A DNA stretch of 32,178 nucleotides from Sphaeroforma arctica JP610 (lineage: Eukaryota > Opisthokonta > Ichthyosporea > Ichthyophonida). The translations under genes were made by a program, and so were the position numbers. The DNA is taken from the NCBI RefSeq assembly GCF_001186125.1, contig NW_014040400.1:1-32178 (forward strand). Reading direction: 5' to 3'. Positions within the stretch are counted from its first letter, which is position 1. Every line of letters starts with the position of its first letter. This document shows, one piece after another, positions 21,691-32,178 of the stretch. A model generated the notes under the pieces. It saw nothing but the letters and a program-made list of their open reading frames with translations, made no database searches and was not told the DNA's origin.

Positions 21691-24600
21691 ACTTTAAGAG
21701 ATAATATAGGAACATATATGTGCTTGATATCTCAAATGGATAGAATGTTATCAATATTAAGAAGTGTACGAGTCAATTTATCCAGCTCAAGCAAACCACG
21801 TATATGTGTTGATAATGTGAGTGTTTCCCTACAGCCAATGATACACTGGACGCAGAAAAGCCACGTACTTATAACACACAGGACAAACACCTCCCACTAT
21901 TAAATGAGTCTAATAAAGAATGTGAGTGAACTATAAAACTGACAGTGGGGCGTACGCGGTGTGATTCTGAGATCTAGCGGAAGTATGTTATAACGCAGAT
22001 ATAGTACAGGTGTGCGATTATATAGATGGAGATAAATATATACACCCATGACCCAACCACCAAGCGATTGGAAAAGCATATATTTTGTTGAATTGTTGAA
22101 CCACATCTATTTTGAAATTTAATTACATTACACAAAATGTATAAAAATATTGAAATTTCTAATAAGTGTCGGAAATTCAATTTCGCAGAAATTCGCTAGC
22201 AAAACTTCGAAAGCAGCTGCAGAGCACAGGCAGAACGTCCCGATTTCAAAAGGCAGTGGTTGATCTTTGGCTCATTGCGGTAATTAATGGGAATTGGAAG
22301 GCATTGCTGCCATACTATTGGTAGAAAGTCTAGTAGCTGGGGAGATTTGGATCTGTATATTTATCATCTCGAAGTGCTAGTCCCAATTTTAACAGCACAA
22401 TTTTGGGAATTGAAATATGTAGTCCAATTTTAGCAATACACAGCAATTGCGCTATTTTCAAACAACAGACGTCGTATAATAATTTGTTGCAAATAAATTT
22501 GCAAGCGCACCTAGTAGCCGGTAACAGAGGGTATTTTTATTTACGACGTGGTATCAGACGGTATTTAAAAAAATGATTGCACTGCAGCAGAATTGTTATG
22601 TTTCTTTGATGAAACTTGAGTTGCTGTACAATATACCGGCCCGCCGAGAATCTAACAAAGCAAATGTGTAAATACATATTTACTTCGTATCTGTATTTAT
22701 GTACTTTTTTTTGTTTGTTTTAAAAAAATTACACAAAATGTTACAAACGCAACTGAAATAAATAGGCAACGTAGACTGTAAATAAATTTGCGGTTGAAGT
22801 ATCTTGGTTGTGGTCATTGTCTGGACAGACTCGTATTTATTTATTCAGTCTCGCACTCCGCTCTAGAGAGAGTGTACGTGTGTGAACTTCAGATGTTAGT
22901 TTCTATGTATTCATCACACCAGCAGCCAGCGTCAACAACGGCGTCGTCTCTAAATATAGTGGTATAAATACCCGTAGTCTCTAGATACATACCGCACTGT
23001 ATTTGTGCTCTCATTATTCAATTTATCATGGGTGATGAATGATGATCACACCGTGACAATGAATAGGGGGTCGATATCTCAACATACTGAATCATTTACG
23101 GACTGTATACCCCCCACATGAAAAGAGGCTTGTAATAATAATTTAGGATTGCAGTGAACATGTATTGGAGAATCTATATGACAGAAATCAATTGAGGCAG
23201 ACTGCCACAATATAGTAGTAGGGTTCGTGTAAAAATATAAATCTACGCAGTGTTTTCCCCCAGTGTGCTCTTGGTATAGTATATATTTTTATCTCGTCGT
23301 GGCACAAGCAATTATCACACTCGTTTGTCTCGAAGCGTATTTATTATGTCAAGTACAGTTTACTTCCTTGGTAATTTGTAATTTTGAACTTACTTCAATG
23401 GAAATACAGGGATAAACAGAAAAAGAACTATTGAACAGACGTCGTAGGATTTTCATTCATCAAGTTGTACCTATGTAAAATTATCTGCGGGGATAATGTA
23501 TATAGCGAATACCGATGAACGTGACGTGTTCGTGTGTCTGATTGCAATATATATGAGTGTGTACCCCTATGTGAGATCGATATACCACAGCATCGTACCA
23601 CCGTAAAAAAATAAAACAGTAATATCGCTTTATTGATTGCCAAGCCAGGCGAGATATCAAGTCTCCATAAAGAGGCTTTAACTACATACAGTTCTAGTCC
23701 AATACGAATGAACTGTACAAATATGTGCTAATATTGGAATAAATACAATGGTTCCTTTCTGGATACGCTAACGCGATCAAATAGACAAACTATGTACGTT
23801 TATCCACCTCCAATAATGAGCTGTTGGGACGAAGATCACTAACAATCGCACAGTCGAAGCATGAATCGTGTGTACCAAAAGCAAGTACTAAGCTATACGC
23901 GGTTTACCTGCATATTGACTGTGCTACCTAGCAACACTTGGGTGTATGTATGAGACAGCGGGCGTATGCGAGAGTATATTTAGTGTGCTTGCGTGCTTTT
24001 GCGACTTGTGTACATCTTAAAATCATATCTCACGGGGCCGCCACGGTGAGAGTATGCACTTCATGGTACGTAACCTAACACTTAGCAATACCAGTGTTTC
24101 AGAGATATGCTTGTAATATAGCACATGACGTCACCAGTGCATTAAGGAATCGCGTGTGTATATAATATCGTGTGCATGTGGTGTGTTTACCGACATATAG
24201 GGGTTATGTGGAGTGTACGTTGCAAAAGCAAATTATACATGTCGTGTCTGTGTATAGAGTGTGTGGTTGCTCGTAGCACTATACGAATCGTACAGCCACA
24301 TCACCACGCAATACTTAGCATGGAACATATAAGTCCATGAACAGCTCAGTAACAATTATTACAGTAGTCTAGAAAAGACCCGACTAGATCTGACTACACG
24401 ATACGGTCACCTGCCGTTCCAACTTACGAAATTGTGATAGTATTGGTGCCTATGGGATTCTCGGCTGCTACATAGTACGATGCGGATTCAACAGAAATAA
24501 AACACCAGGGAGGTTATATCCACGTACGTCGTATTTGTATTAAAGCAATACGTCAATTTATAACGCATATTTAATGACTATTATCTGTGACTGGAATTGT

Positions 24601-26142
24601 GAACGAGCGCAGTACGTATTTAAATCCATTCAGCATATTGCAACTATATATGCGATGTTCAAGTCCTTCGGCGAATAAGGAGATAGCCTTCAAAAATAAA
24701 ATACAGGTTATGTGTATGTGTACGAAATAGCCGTTTATACTGTAAAATTAAAAATAATGGCAGTGTTAAAGAAGTCGGCTACTCAGAAAAAACTATTTTA
24801 TTTTATTTTTCAGAGAAAAAATCATTGCACGTGTTTGTAACGTGTACTTTCGCTCAGATGCAGGAGAACACCTTCATTTGATATTGCTATATGCACTGCC
24901 ATCGTTCTGCATGCTTTGAAAGCGAGTCTGCATATGAATCTGAAAAATTTAGTATGAACTTCGGTTATTTTACTCCGGCAAAAACTTTCATTAAAAAAGT
25001 TGTAACCACTTTCGTACTGCCAAAATTTCCAAATCATCAAATTTGATTGTTGCGCAGAATTGATGACCCTATTTCAAAATGAAAATTACGAAGTGAGGTA
25101 TCGAGAATGTGTCTGCTGAGGGCCTGAGGCTATAAGGTGTTTTCAGCACAACGAGAAAGGGAAGCAGAGTGTGTTGAAACTAACAAGTTTAGCATTAAAT
25201 AGTCTATACTGTGCGAATATACCTTCATACAGGGCTATGCACGAGGACGGGAAAGTAAGATGTGAACTCGCATAATGACGTGTCAAACAGAAGGGATGCC
25301 GGAACGCACATGATTCCTTCTCCTATGATGGGTTCATATCTTTAATTGCATCATACAGATAAGAGTGCATAATTGCTCAGGGTGGTAGGTATCTGAATAA
25401 CGTTACGAATTATGTACATTTTTACAATGTATACTTTCGTTATCATGTAGATGCTCGTTAACCATACGCTGCGCTCTAATTATGAACTACCTGTTTTGTT
25501 TCTCATCAAAGTCCAAGCATAAGCCATTAACGAATGTATGCGACGCAGCTATTGATAGATCGCGAAGCTGCGAGAAGCTGTTTCAGAACCGGTCCGTCCT
25601 GTGGTGAGTTGGCTATTAGCTCATGGTATAGAGCGTTTGGAATCGGCACAAGACTTCTAATAAGGGTAGGTAGGTAAATCCGGTTTTAACTTCCATAACC
25701 CCCCTTGGATAGGAGACAACTTTGAGGACTGGATGGGTACGAATTAATACGAACTACGAACTGCGAAGGTTCAAGCCTTCCTAGGTCGAACTTTAGAGGC
25801 GACTACGGTATGGGGCGATACTGCGACAGGCCTGCAGCCTGTAGAGCAGAAAGTAATAAAAAAGCATTCAGTTGAAATTTTCTAAGTTCTATAAAGTTAG
25901 TTATGTTGAAATTAGGAACATTCTATAATTTAGAGGCAAATTATTTCGACTGCTTGCAAAGCAACCCAACTTTGAGTATTTAAAATTCCTTATTTTGAGT
26001 ATTAACAAATCGTAAAGTACTATATTCGTCCTATATATTTTGGAGAAGTATTGGAATTATCACACTACGAATATATTTTCTAGGAACATATTAATTAGGA
26101 TCCGATTGTGTCGGTTGGGATTTGGCGCAGAATTAAAACATT
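21691..26142. other. AT-rich spacer between SIN3 and histone H3
   Basis: About 4.4 kb upstream of both divergent genes. It holds many short A and T runs and no open frame with recognisable protein features. The longest minus-strand frame (24822-25040, 72 codons) matches nothing I know. The SIN3 promoter must lie at the left end, but no clear TATA or initiator could be picked out. One tRNA-like patch is listed separately. Confidence 0.6.
25617..25779 (+). other. tRNA-like A-box and B-box motifs
   Basis: TAGCTCATGGTATAGAGCG at 25617 forms a D-arm-like hairpin (GCTC/GAGC) and fits the A-box. GGTTCAAGCC at 25769 fits the B-box core and sits in a T-arm-like hairpin with loop TTCAAGC. The boxes are about 150 bp apart and no acceptor stem pairs, so this is not a working tRNA. 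It could be a decayed tRNA-derived SINE or coincidence. Confidence 0.2.
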
Positions 26143-26148
26143 TATAAA
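26143..26148 (+). promoter_or_regulatory. candidate TATA box of histone H3
   Basis: TATAAA within TTTATAAAAT lies 137 bp upstream of the H3 start codon, which would leave a 5' UTR of about 110 nt. No CCAAT element was seen close by. Position and sequence are reasonable, but the region is AT-rich. Confidence 0.4.
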
Positions 26149-26284
26149 ATGTCGGTCTTTGCAACAGGAGGTGTCTAGCGCGCTTCTCAGCGTATAGATA
26201 TTAATTATATAACCGATTATGTTGTGTTCGTAAACGTCAGTTGCTCACTTCATAGCATAGGACTACTAATCAAGGACAGAAAAA

Positions 26285-27249
<965 letters not shown>

Positions 27250-28190
27250 TCCATCCAAATCATATATAGCATGTATAGCATCTGACATGGTTTATACAAC
27301 CACGTTAGATCGTAGACGTACATCGCGTTTTATGTACGTATGATACAGATACATGATGGAGAAAAGGTAGTATGTGCGCTCTGCACCGGCATAGTTGAGT
27401 GGAGTTACCGGGCGGTAAACTTTACAACAGCGGCGGCAGAGGGCACTCTCACCACTTTCATCTGAACTGAAGCATCACATCTATTGCGTGTGCGTACATA
27501 TCTTGCACAAGTAAGCGGTTTGATGTCGAATTGAAGTGATGGTGATATACTGACAGACAGGTCCCAATCATATTTCCGCGATTGAACTGGGGCCTATATA
27601 AGCTTCTCACTATCAAGATGGTGATGAAGATGCACTTACACAGCGCTGGGCAAAGTCGTCTCACAGGCATACGTATACTCCCACCACCAATAGCGTGATA
27701 AACCAAAGAATATAGGCGTAGTTGGGATTAGGTTGGACATAATGGTACAATAAGGCCTCAAGTATGCCCAATTATATGCGTATACTGGGTTGATTCAATG
27801 AGACTTTCGCCGGAACTTTATTAGTGTAACGTAGCACCGGTTGTAAGCTTAAGCTCCTGCAAAACACGCTTGAATTTATATAGACACAAATAAATCTGAA
27901 TACATTGTTTTACTTGGGCAATCTGCTATTAAGCACCATGCATAAGTGGGTAGACGGTAAACACTTTTTCGATTGCGTACTCTGTTTTTTATTGCACTGA
28001 TGCTGTGTCTTTGAATACATTCAGCGTAAACGTGTACTGGTTTTCGTTCCTCGGCTTTAAGCCCCCACTGCCAGTCATGTCCTTGCAACGGAAGTTGCTA
28101 CAATTAGTGTAAGACCTGTACAATCTTCAATGATAGGCAGCCTCGCAACTATAGGTTTTACCGCGACATACCGTTTAATATTCGCTTTTA
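27250..28190. other. H3 3' flank, no gene recognised
   Basis: Contains the hairpin above, a CCAAT at 27564 followed by TATATAAG near 27595 with no convincing gene after it, and an AATAAA at 27889-27894 that is far from the H3 stop. Open frames here are short and featureless. Confidence 0.45.
27316..27339 (+). other. 8-bp hairpin downstream of H3
   Basis: ACGTACAT, an 8-base loop, then ATGTACGT, starting 67 nt after the H3 stop. It differs from the conserved histone mRNA stem-loop (6-bp stem, 4-base loop, GGC/GCC base). It could be a 3' UTR element or chance. Confidence 0.3.
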
Positions 28191-28352
28191 TTGCATATAG
28201 CAGTATACTAAGTGTGTAGAAAGCGTATCGTTAAGTTTACTGACAATCTGAATGTTTTGAGCTTCTACTTATTGCATATGGTAGTATACTAGGTGTGTAG
28301 AAAAAGTATATCGTTAAGCTAACCGACAACCGAAATGTCTTGAGCTCCTACT
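28191..28352. repeat. two-copy direct repeat of about 80 bp
   Basis: Copies at 28191-28270 and 28272-28352 share TTGCATAT, AGTATACTA, GTGTGTAGAAA, TATCGTTAAG, GACAA and TTGAGCT in order, at roughly 85% identity by eye. First of the run of tandem repeats. Confidence 0.8.
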
Positions 28353-28539
28353 AATGCACTGATTTTCATTGAGCAGACCACGCAGGACCCATGGCACAGA
28401 AACGAGCGCGGAAGTACACACTACCAAGTGTGTGGTACAACAAAACAAGCAACAGGCAGCAAGTGTTTGAAGTGTGTACGAAACACACGTGACGACAGAG
28501 GGTGACATGAGCGCACGTAACCAAAGAGCACGCAGAAGT

Positions 28540-28620
28540 ACACGTATTTGAGGAGTGGTTATTAAGTACACGCTATTGAGGAGTGTACGAATGCACACGC
28601 GATGGAAGAGTGCAAGCAAT
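28540..28620. repeat. three-copy degenerate repeat of about 28 bp
   Basis: Units built on AGTACACG, then TATTGAGGAGTG, at about 28541, 28565 and 28593, increasingly diverged. Related GTGTAC/CACACG words occur back to about 28400, so the array may be longer and more decayed. Confidence 0.5.
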
Positions 28621-28762
28621 GATTGTGCATGTTTCGATTCGACCACAACTCCATCCTGCGTAGGCACGAAAGTCTGTATAGTTGGTATCTCTGTTACAGT
28701 CGACTCGGGTGTCCAAGTTGACCACAGACGGCAAGTATTCAGCACGTTGTCGTGTCGGTAAA

Positions 28763-29165
28763 TATGAAAAATCCTGTACCTTCGATACATCCTAACCAGT
28801 TCAACACGAGCTTGCGTTATAGTAAGTGAAAGTATGATAACTCATCGCCCCTTTGATTACATGCGAGCAAGTGCAGCACAAGCTCACGTTGCAGGAAGTT
28901 GAAGTATGATAAACCCTGTACCTTTGATGCACCCTAACCAGTCCAGCACAAGCCTACGTTGCAGTAAGTTGAAATATGATAAACCCTGTACCTTTGATGC
29001 ACCCTAACCAGTCCAGCACAAGCCTACGTTGCAGTAGGTGAAAGTATGATAAACCCTGTACCTTTGATCACGAGCTTGCGTTACAGTAAGTGAAAGTATG
29101 ATAACTCATCGCCCCTATGATACATGCGAACAAGCTCAGCACAGGCTTACGTTGCAGTAAATACA
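28763..29165. repeat. six-copy minisatellite of about 70 bp
   Basis: Units start with TATGATAAACCCTGTACC at about 28763, 28834, 28905, 28975, 29045 and 29097, and contain AGCACAAGCCTACGTTGCAG. Copies 3 and 4 are nearly identical. Copies 2 and 6 form a second variant (TATGATAACTCATCGCCCC), and copy 5 is shortened to 52 bp. Confidence 0.9.
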
Positions 29166-29511
29166 CATCGCGTAGCTATTGGAATCTATCATATGTTGTC
29201 ACGCTTCCTGTACGGGCAGAAGATCCAAGTTTTCTTTTATGTACTGTACTGTGTATGACACCCAGTTACATGATGTATCCGAACAGGTGCTGTAATCCCT
29301 CGGTTCTACTTAAGTGTCGTGCCTGTGTGTGTCGACTTCCTTATAAATCATCAGTAGACGACTCGAAGCTTCTCCCCAAACGAACACAGAACGGCAGCGA
29401 TATCCAACCACCTTTCACTTACACAATTAGTGACCACATGCACCCTAGAGACCAGAAACGGGGTACCTCGTCGACTCAGGCACACAAAAGGTGTGCGATC
29501 ATTGAGAAGCA

Positions 29512-29740
29512 CACACTTAGCACAATCTCACATGTAAACACACTTATCACAATCTTCCATGGAAACACACTTATCGCAATCTCACACGTAAACACACTTA
29601 GCAGAGTCTCACATGTAAACACACTTAGCACAATCTTCCTTGGAAACACACTTATCACAATCTCACACGTAAACACACTTTGCAGAGTCTCACATGTAAA
29701 CACACTTAGCACATTCGCTCATGTAAACACGCGTAGCCGT
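29512..29740. repeat. 27-bp minisatellite, about 8 copies
   Basis: Units start CACACTTA and end with ATGTAAA, ACGTAAA or GGAAA, exactly 27 bp each from 29512. Units 2-3-4 resemble units 5-6-7, so an 81-bp three-unit block was itself duplicated. Because 27 is divisible by three, both strands stay open: the plus strand as TLSTISHVN-like 9-residue repeats inside an open frame at 29117-29830, the minus strand as VFTCEIVIS-like repeats. Neither looks like a known protein. Confidence 0.9.
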
Positions 29741-30189
29741 ACACATGGATGTGGATTGCAACACTATTACCCTCGTATCATGCAGCTCTTGACAAGCCTT
29801 TTATTACTTATTATAGCTCTGTCGGTTTGAGCTATAGCATCTAACCGGGTCACACGCTGCATTCCCTCGGAACCATGCACTTGGCAGTGTACGACCTGAG
29901 ACAGACACCGCAGCAGTTCAGAACTTCGACTTAAAAACCAGGCACCATATTTAGTATGGCACTGCTTGCCTGTACGCAAGAGGTGTTGGGTTGTAACATC
30001 TTGTGTGGTCAGTCTGTACGTGTTGCATGCCGCAGATTGGGCATTCGGTAGTGTTGTGGTGTTTGTAATAGGGTGATAGGGTATGCAACGTCCATCGTGT
30101 ACTATCAGATAATCAACTCAGAAATTTGACTATAAGTGTTAGACTCTGAGCAGTGAGTTGTACATACCCACCCAAGGTCCACACCTGGT

Positions 30190-30626
30190 ATAGAGCCCTA
30201 GAACAAAGTAGTGAGGTACAGCCCTACAACAAAGTAGTGAGGTACAGCCCTACAACAAAGTAGTTAGGTGCAGCCCTAAAACAAAGTAATGAGGTGCCGC
30301 CCTAAAACAAAGTGAGATACAGCCGTACAACAAAGTAGTTAGGTGCAGCGCGAAGACAAAGTAGTGAGGTACAGCCCTACAACAAAGTAGTGAGGTACAG
30401 CCCTACAACAAAGTAGTTAGGTGCAGCGCTAAAACAAAGTAGTGAGGTGCAGCGCTAAAACAAAGTGAGATACAGCCCTACAACAAAGTAGTTAGGTGCA
30501 GCCCTAAAACAAAGCAGTGAGGCACAGCCCTAAAACAAAGCAGTGAGGTGCAGCCCTAAAACAAAGTGAGATACAGCCCTACAACAAAGTAGTTAGGTGC
30601 AGCCCTAAAACAAAGTAGTGAGGTGC
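30190..30626. repeat. 26-bp minisatellite, about 17 copies with higher-order structure
   Basis: Unit of about 26 bp: TACAGCCCTACAACAAAG, then TAGTGAGG. Variants are tac/tgc at the start, CTACAAC/CTAAAAC in the middle, and tagtgagg/tagttagg at the end. A 23-bp short form ending GTGAGA recurs as copies 5, 11 and 15 and is always followed by a TAGTTAGG-type copy and then a tgc-type copy, so groups of units were duplicated together. No spacers are present. Confidence 0.9.
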
Positions 30627-30771
30627 TCTAATCCAGGCCAACAGCACTCCCAAGGACAGACACCGCCTTGCTTAGCGTAAGCTCAGGCGAGTATAGCCAC
30701 AACCTTACAAAACTCGTGCCTCTCGCTAACATAACGAGCCGTGCATAGAGGGTTGCAAAGCTCTCTCGATG

Positions 30772-31077
30772 CTGAGGGCATGTTGGGTATTGAACTGTGC
30801 TTACTAACCACTAGGAACATGCCGTGCATCGATACTAAATATGACTCACTGCCAACGTCGCTTGTTTGTCATGGTGAGTGCATATTGGGTATTAAGCTGT
30901 GCTCATTAACCACTAGGATTATGCTGTGCATGGATACCAAATACGACTCATTGCCACCTTCGCTTGTTTGTCATGGTGAGTGGATATTGGGTATTGAGCT
31001 GTGCTCACTAACCATTAGGATTATGCTGTGCATGGATACCAAATATGACTCACTGCCACCTTCGTTTGTTTGTAAGG
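30772..31077. repeat. 102-bp tandem repeat, three copies
   Basis: Copies at 30772-30873, 30874-30975 and 30976-31077, with no spacers; copies 2 and 3 are the closest. The unit is 34 codons and the plus strand stays open through all three (first ATG at 30780), giving repeats such as ILGIELCSLTTRIMLCMDTKYD. Each of the two internal junctions reads CATGGTGAGTG, which looks like a 5' splice site. It could be a repetitive coding exon or only a minisatellite. Confidence 0.85.
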
Positions 31078-31451
31078 AAGGCAAAACTCGTCCGTATAAA
31101 CTCACCCGCCCTAACACATACACTCCATGCTTGCCACTGCCGCCGAAAAAGAGCTGCTTTCATCCCCCGATGGCACTCAGCACACTGATGTAACTGATAA
31201 CCACCTATACACTCATTAACTGCACATTTTGAACATAAGTGATGCTAACCACAAATCCATCTTCACCCCATGTTCCTGTACATTTCTTCTGAACCCATTT
31301 GTCTTTTGTGTGCGGGCAACTGTGTTTCCTCGGGTGAGCTCACCCACTTCGTTGTACGTTTCTACCAGCGCTCTGGCAATGCAGCGAGATAGGCTGGCCT
31401 AAGACGGAAAGGACAGCATAAGCAAACACTATACCTCACCTCTATAAATAG
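31078..31451. other. no gene recognised
   Basis: The open frame from the 102-bp repeats continues to 31193 without recognisable features. The rest shows nothing convincing up to the TATA-like motif at 31442. Confidence 0.4.
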
Positions 31452-31500
31452 CACCAGAGCACCCTATTTATAGCCACACAACTAAATTATATTTATAGCC
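31442..31500 (+). promoter_or_regulatory. TATA-like inverted and direct repeats
   Basis: CTATAAATAG at 31442-31451 is the exact complement of CTATTTATAG at 31464-31473, and TATTTATAGCC recurs at 31490-31500. Either strand could read one of these as a TATA element. They directly precede or overlap the open stretch listed next. Confidence 0.3.
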
Positions 31501-31745
31501 ATCATCGATTGCGCCTGCTAGTACTACTACCACTGGCAGTCGTTGGGGCTTTGGGGTGGTTCTTGGGATATAATCTGATCTCACATGCCACCAGTGATAA
31601 GAGTTGGTCCGCAGTGGACGACGACGTCAGCTTTCCGCGAGTGTTGTGTCGGAAGATAAAACTGATTTCGGATCGTAAGGCTTTATCGGACCCTTTCTCC
31701 GCTGTACAGAGGGTGTGTACGAAGCACATGGGGGGTGAGGTGTGA
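31452..31745 (+). CDS. possible exon with a hydrophobic (signal or membrane) segment
   Basis: Open from 31452 to a TGA at 31743-31745, with no ATG before the hydrophobic part, so it would need an upstream exon or is not real. A TATAG acceptor candidate ends at 31498 and a GGTGAGG donor candidate lies near 31734. The peptide LRLLVLLPLAVVGALGWFLG is a convincing membrane or signal-anchor helix; SHATSDKSWSAVDDDVSFP and a basic, Cys-containing tail follow. I recognise no family. An N-terminal exon of a secreted or type II membrane protein is one reading; chance is the other. Confidence 0.3.
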   Translation, partial: HQSTLFIATQLNYIYSHHRLRLLVLLPLAVVGALGWFLGYNLISHATSDKSWSAVDDDVSFPRVLCRKIKLISDRKALSDPFSAVQRVCTKHMGGEV

Positions 31746-32099
31746 GAAGAGGGTTGAGATCACATGTTAACTGGAGCTACTTTGTAACATCAAGTACCGG
31801 TTGGTGTTCATACATACGGATAAGGTGGTTCACACTAATTAAATACATGTATGAAGTAACACGCGTTGCCACCTATGCAGATACAACCCGTATTTACACA
31901 TACTTCTGTATATACTCATCTTGCACATATATAGGAGAAGAAAGATAAATAACGAGAGATTGCAAATGATTGCAACATAAAGCAAATTTTCCGAGCACAA
32001 CTCGACATCAGTATGCGAAATCGACCATGGAAGATAGTTGAAAGAGAGAAAGTTAAAATACGGACACACACCCACAACGCTGCACCTACCTACCCATCA
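31746..32099. other. no gene recognised
   Basis: AT-rich sequence with short frames only. Confidence 0.4.
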
Positions 32100-32178
32100 A
32101 TATATATATATTTATATATATATACATCTATATATATATATATATAGTGTATATATATACATACATATATATATATAT
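32100..32178. repeat. (TA)n microsatellite at right edge
   Basis: Nearly continuous TA with TTTATA, CATC and GTG interruptions, running to the window end. Confidence 0.9.

Noticed and set aside
24822-25040. 72-codon minus-strand frame in the SIN3-H3 spacer
   Set aside because: Short, AT-rich, no domain and no supporting splice or promoter signals.
25595-25780. Functional tRNA gene
   Set aside because: The A-box and B-box are too far apart, no 7-bp acceptor stem pairs, and the T-stem has a mismatch and a wobble pair.
28314-28790. 158-codon minus-strand frame
   Set aside because: It lies in degenerate tandem repeats and has no recognisable domain.
30190-30626. CRISPR-like array
   Set aside because: Units are directly adjacent with no unique spacers, and the genome is eukaryotic; it is a minisatellite.

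Overview
This is nuclear DNA from a eukaryote. It has spliced protein genes with GT-AG introns, a histone H3 split by introns, and very abundant micro- and minisatellites. A Metazoa-like SIN3 and an H3 close to canonical suggest an opisthokont protist. An ichthyosporean such as Sphaeroforma would fit the intron style, but this is only a guess.

Layout, left to right. Positions 537-5012 (minus) hold a broken Ty3/gypsy-type retroelement fossil with protease-like, reverse transcriptase, RNase H and integrase parts. After about 1.1 kb of unassigned DNA comes the main gene, SIN3, on the minus strand from 21690 (ATG) to 6128 (stop). I rebuilt it as 15 coding exons that keep one frame through every junction and give a protein of about 2,574 residues. 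That is roughly twice the length of animal SIN3A. Its PAH1, PAH2, PAH3, HDAC-interaction and C-terminal domains are all recognisable. The extra length is glutamine/proline/glycine-rich sequence at the N-terminus and between PAH1 and PAH2, an Arg-Glu repeat tract, and an insertion of about 250 residues inside the C-terminal domain. The SIN3 introns carry TA, CA and ATGT microsatellites, a 461-base assembly gap, short telomere-like CCCTAAA repeats and a 20-bp palindrome.

From 21691 to about 26140 is AT-rich DNA with no recognisable gene. A complete histone H3 gene lies on the plus strand (26285-27249, three coding exons, the first being only the ATG). Its tail has one extra residue between Pro30 and Gly33/34, where H3.1 and H3.3 usually differ. 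From about 28190 to 31080 there is a run of at least five unrelated tandem repeats with units of about 80, 70, 27, 26 and 102 bp, some with higher-order structure. Near the right end an open stretch (31452-31745) encodes a hydrophobic segment and may be an exon. The window ends in a TA microsatellite.

SIN3 and H3 are transcribed divergently, about 4.6 kb apart. Both are chromatin genes (a histone-deacetylase scaffold and a deacetylation substrate), but nothing shows that they share regulation.
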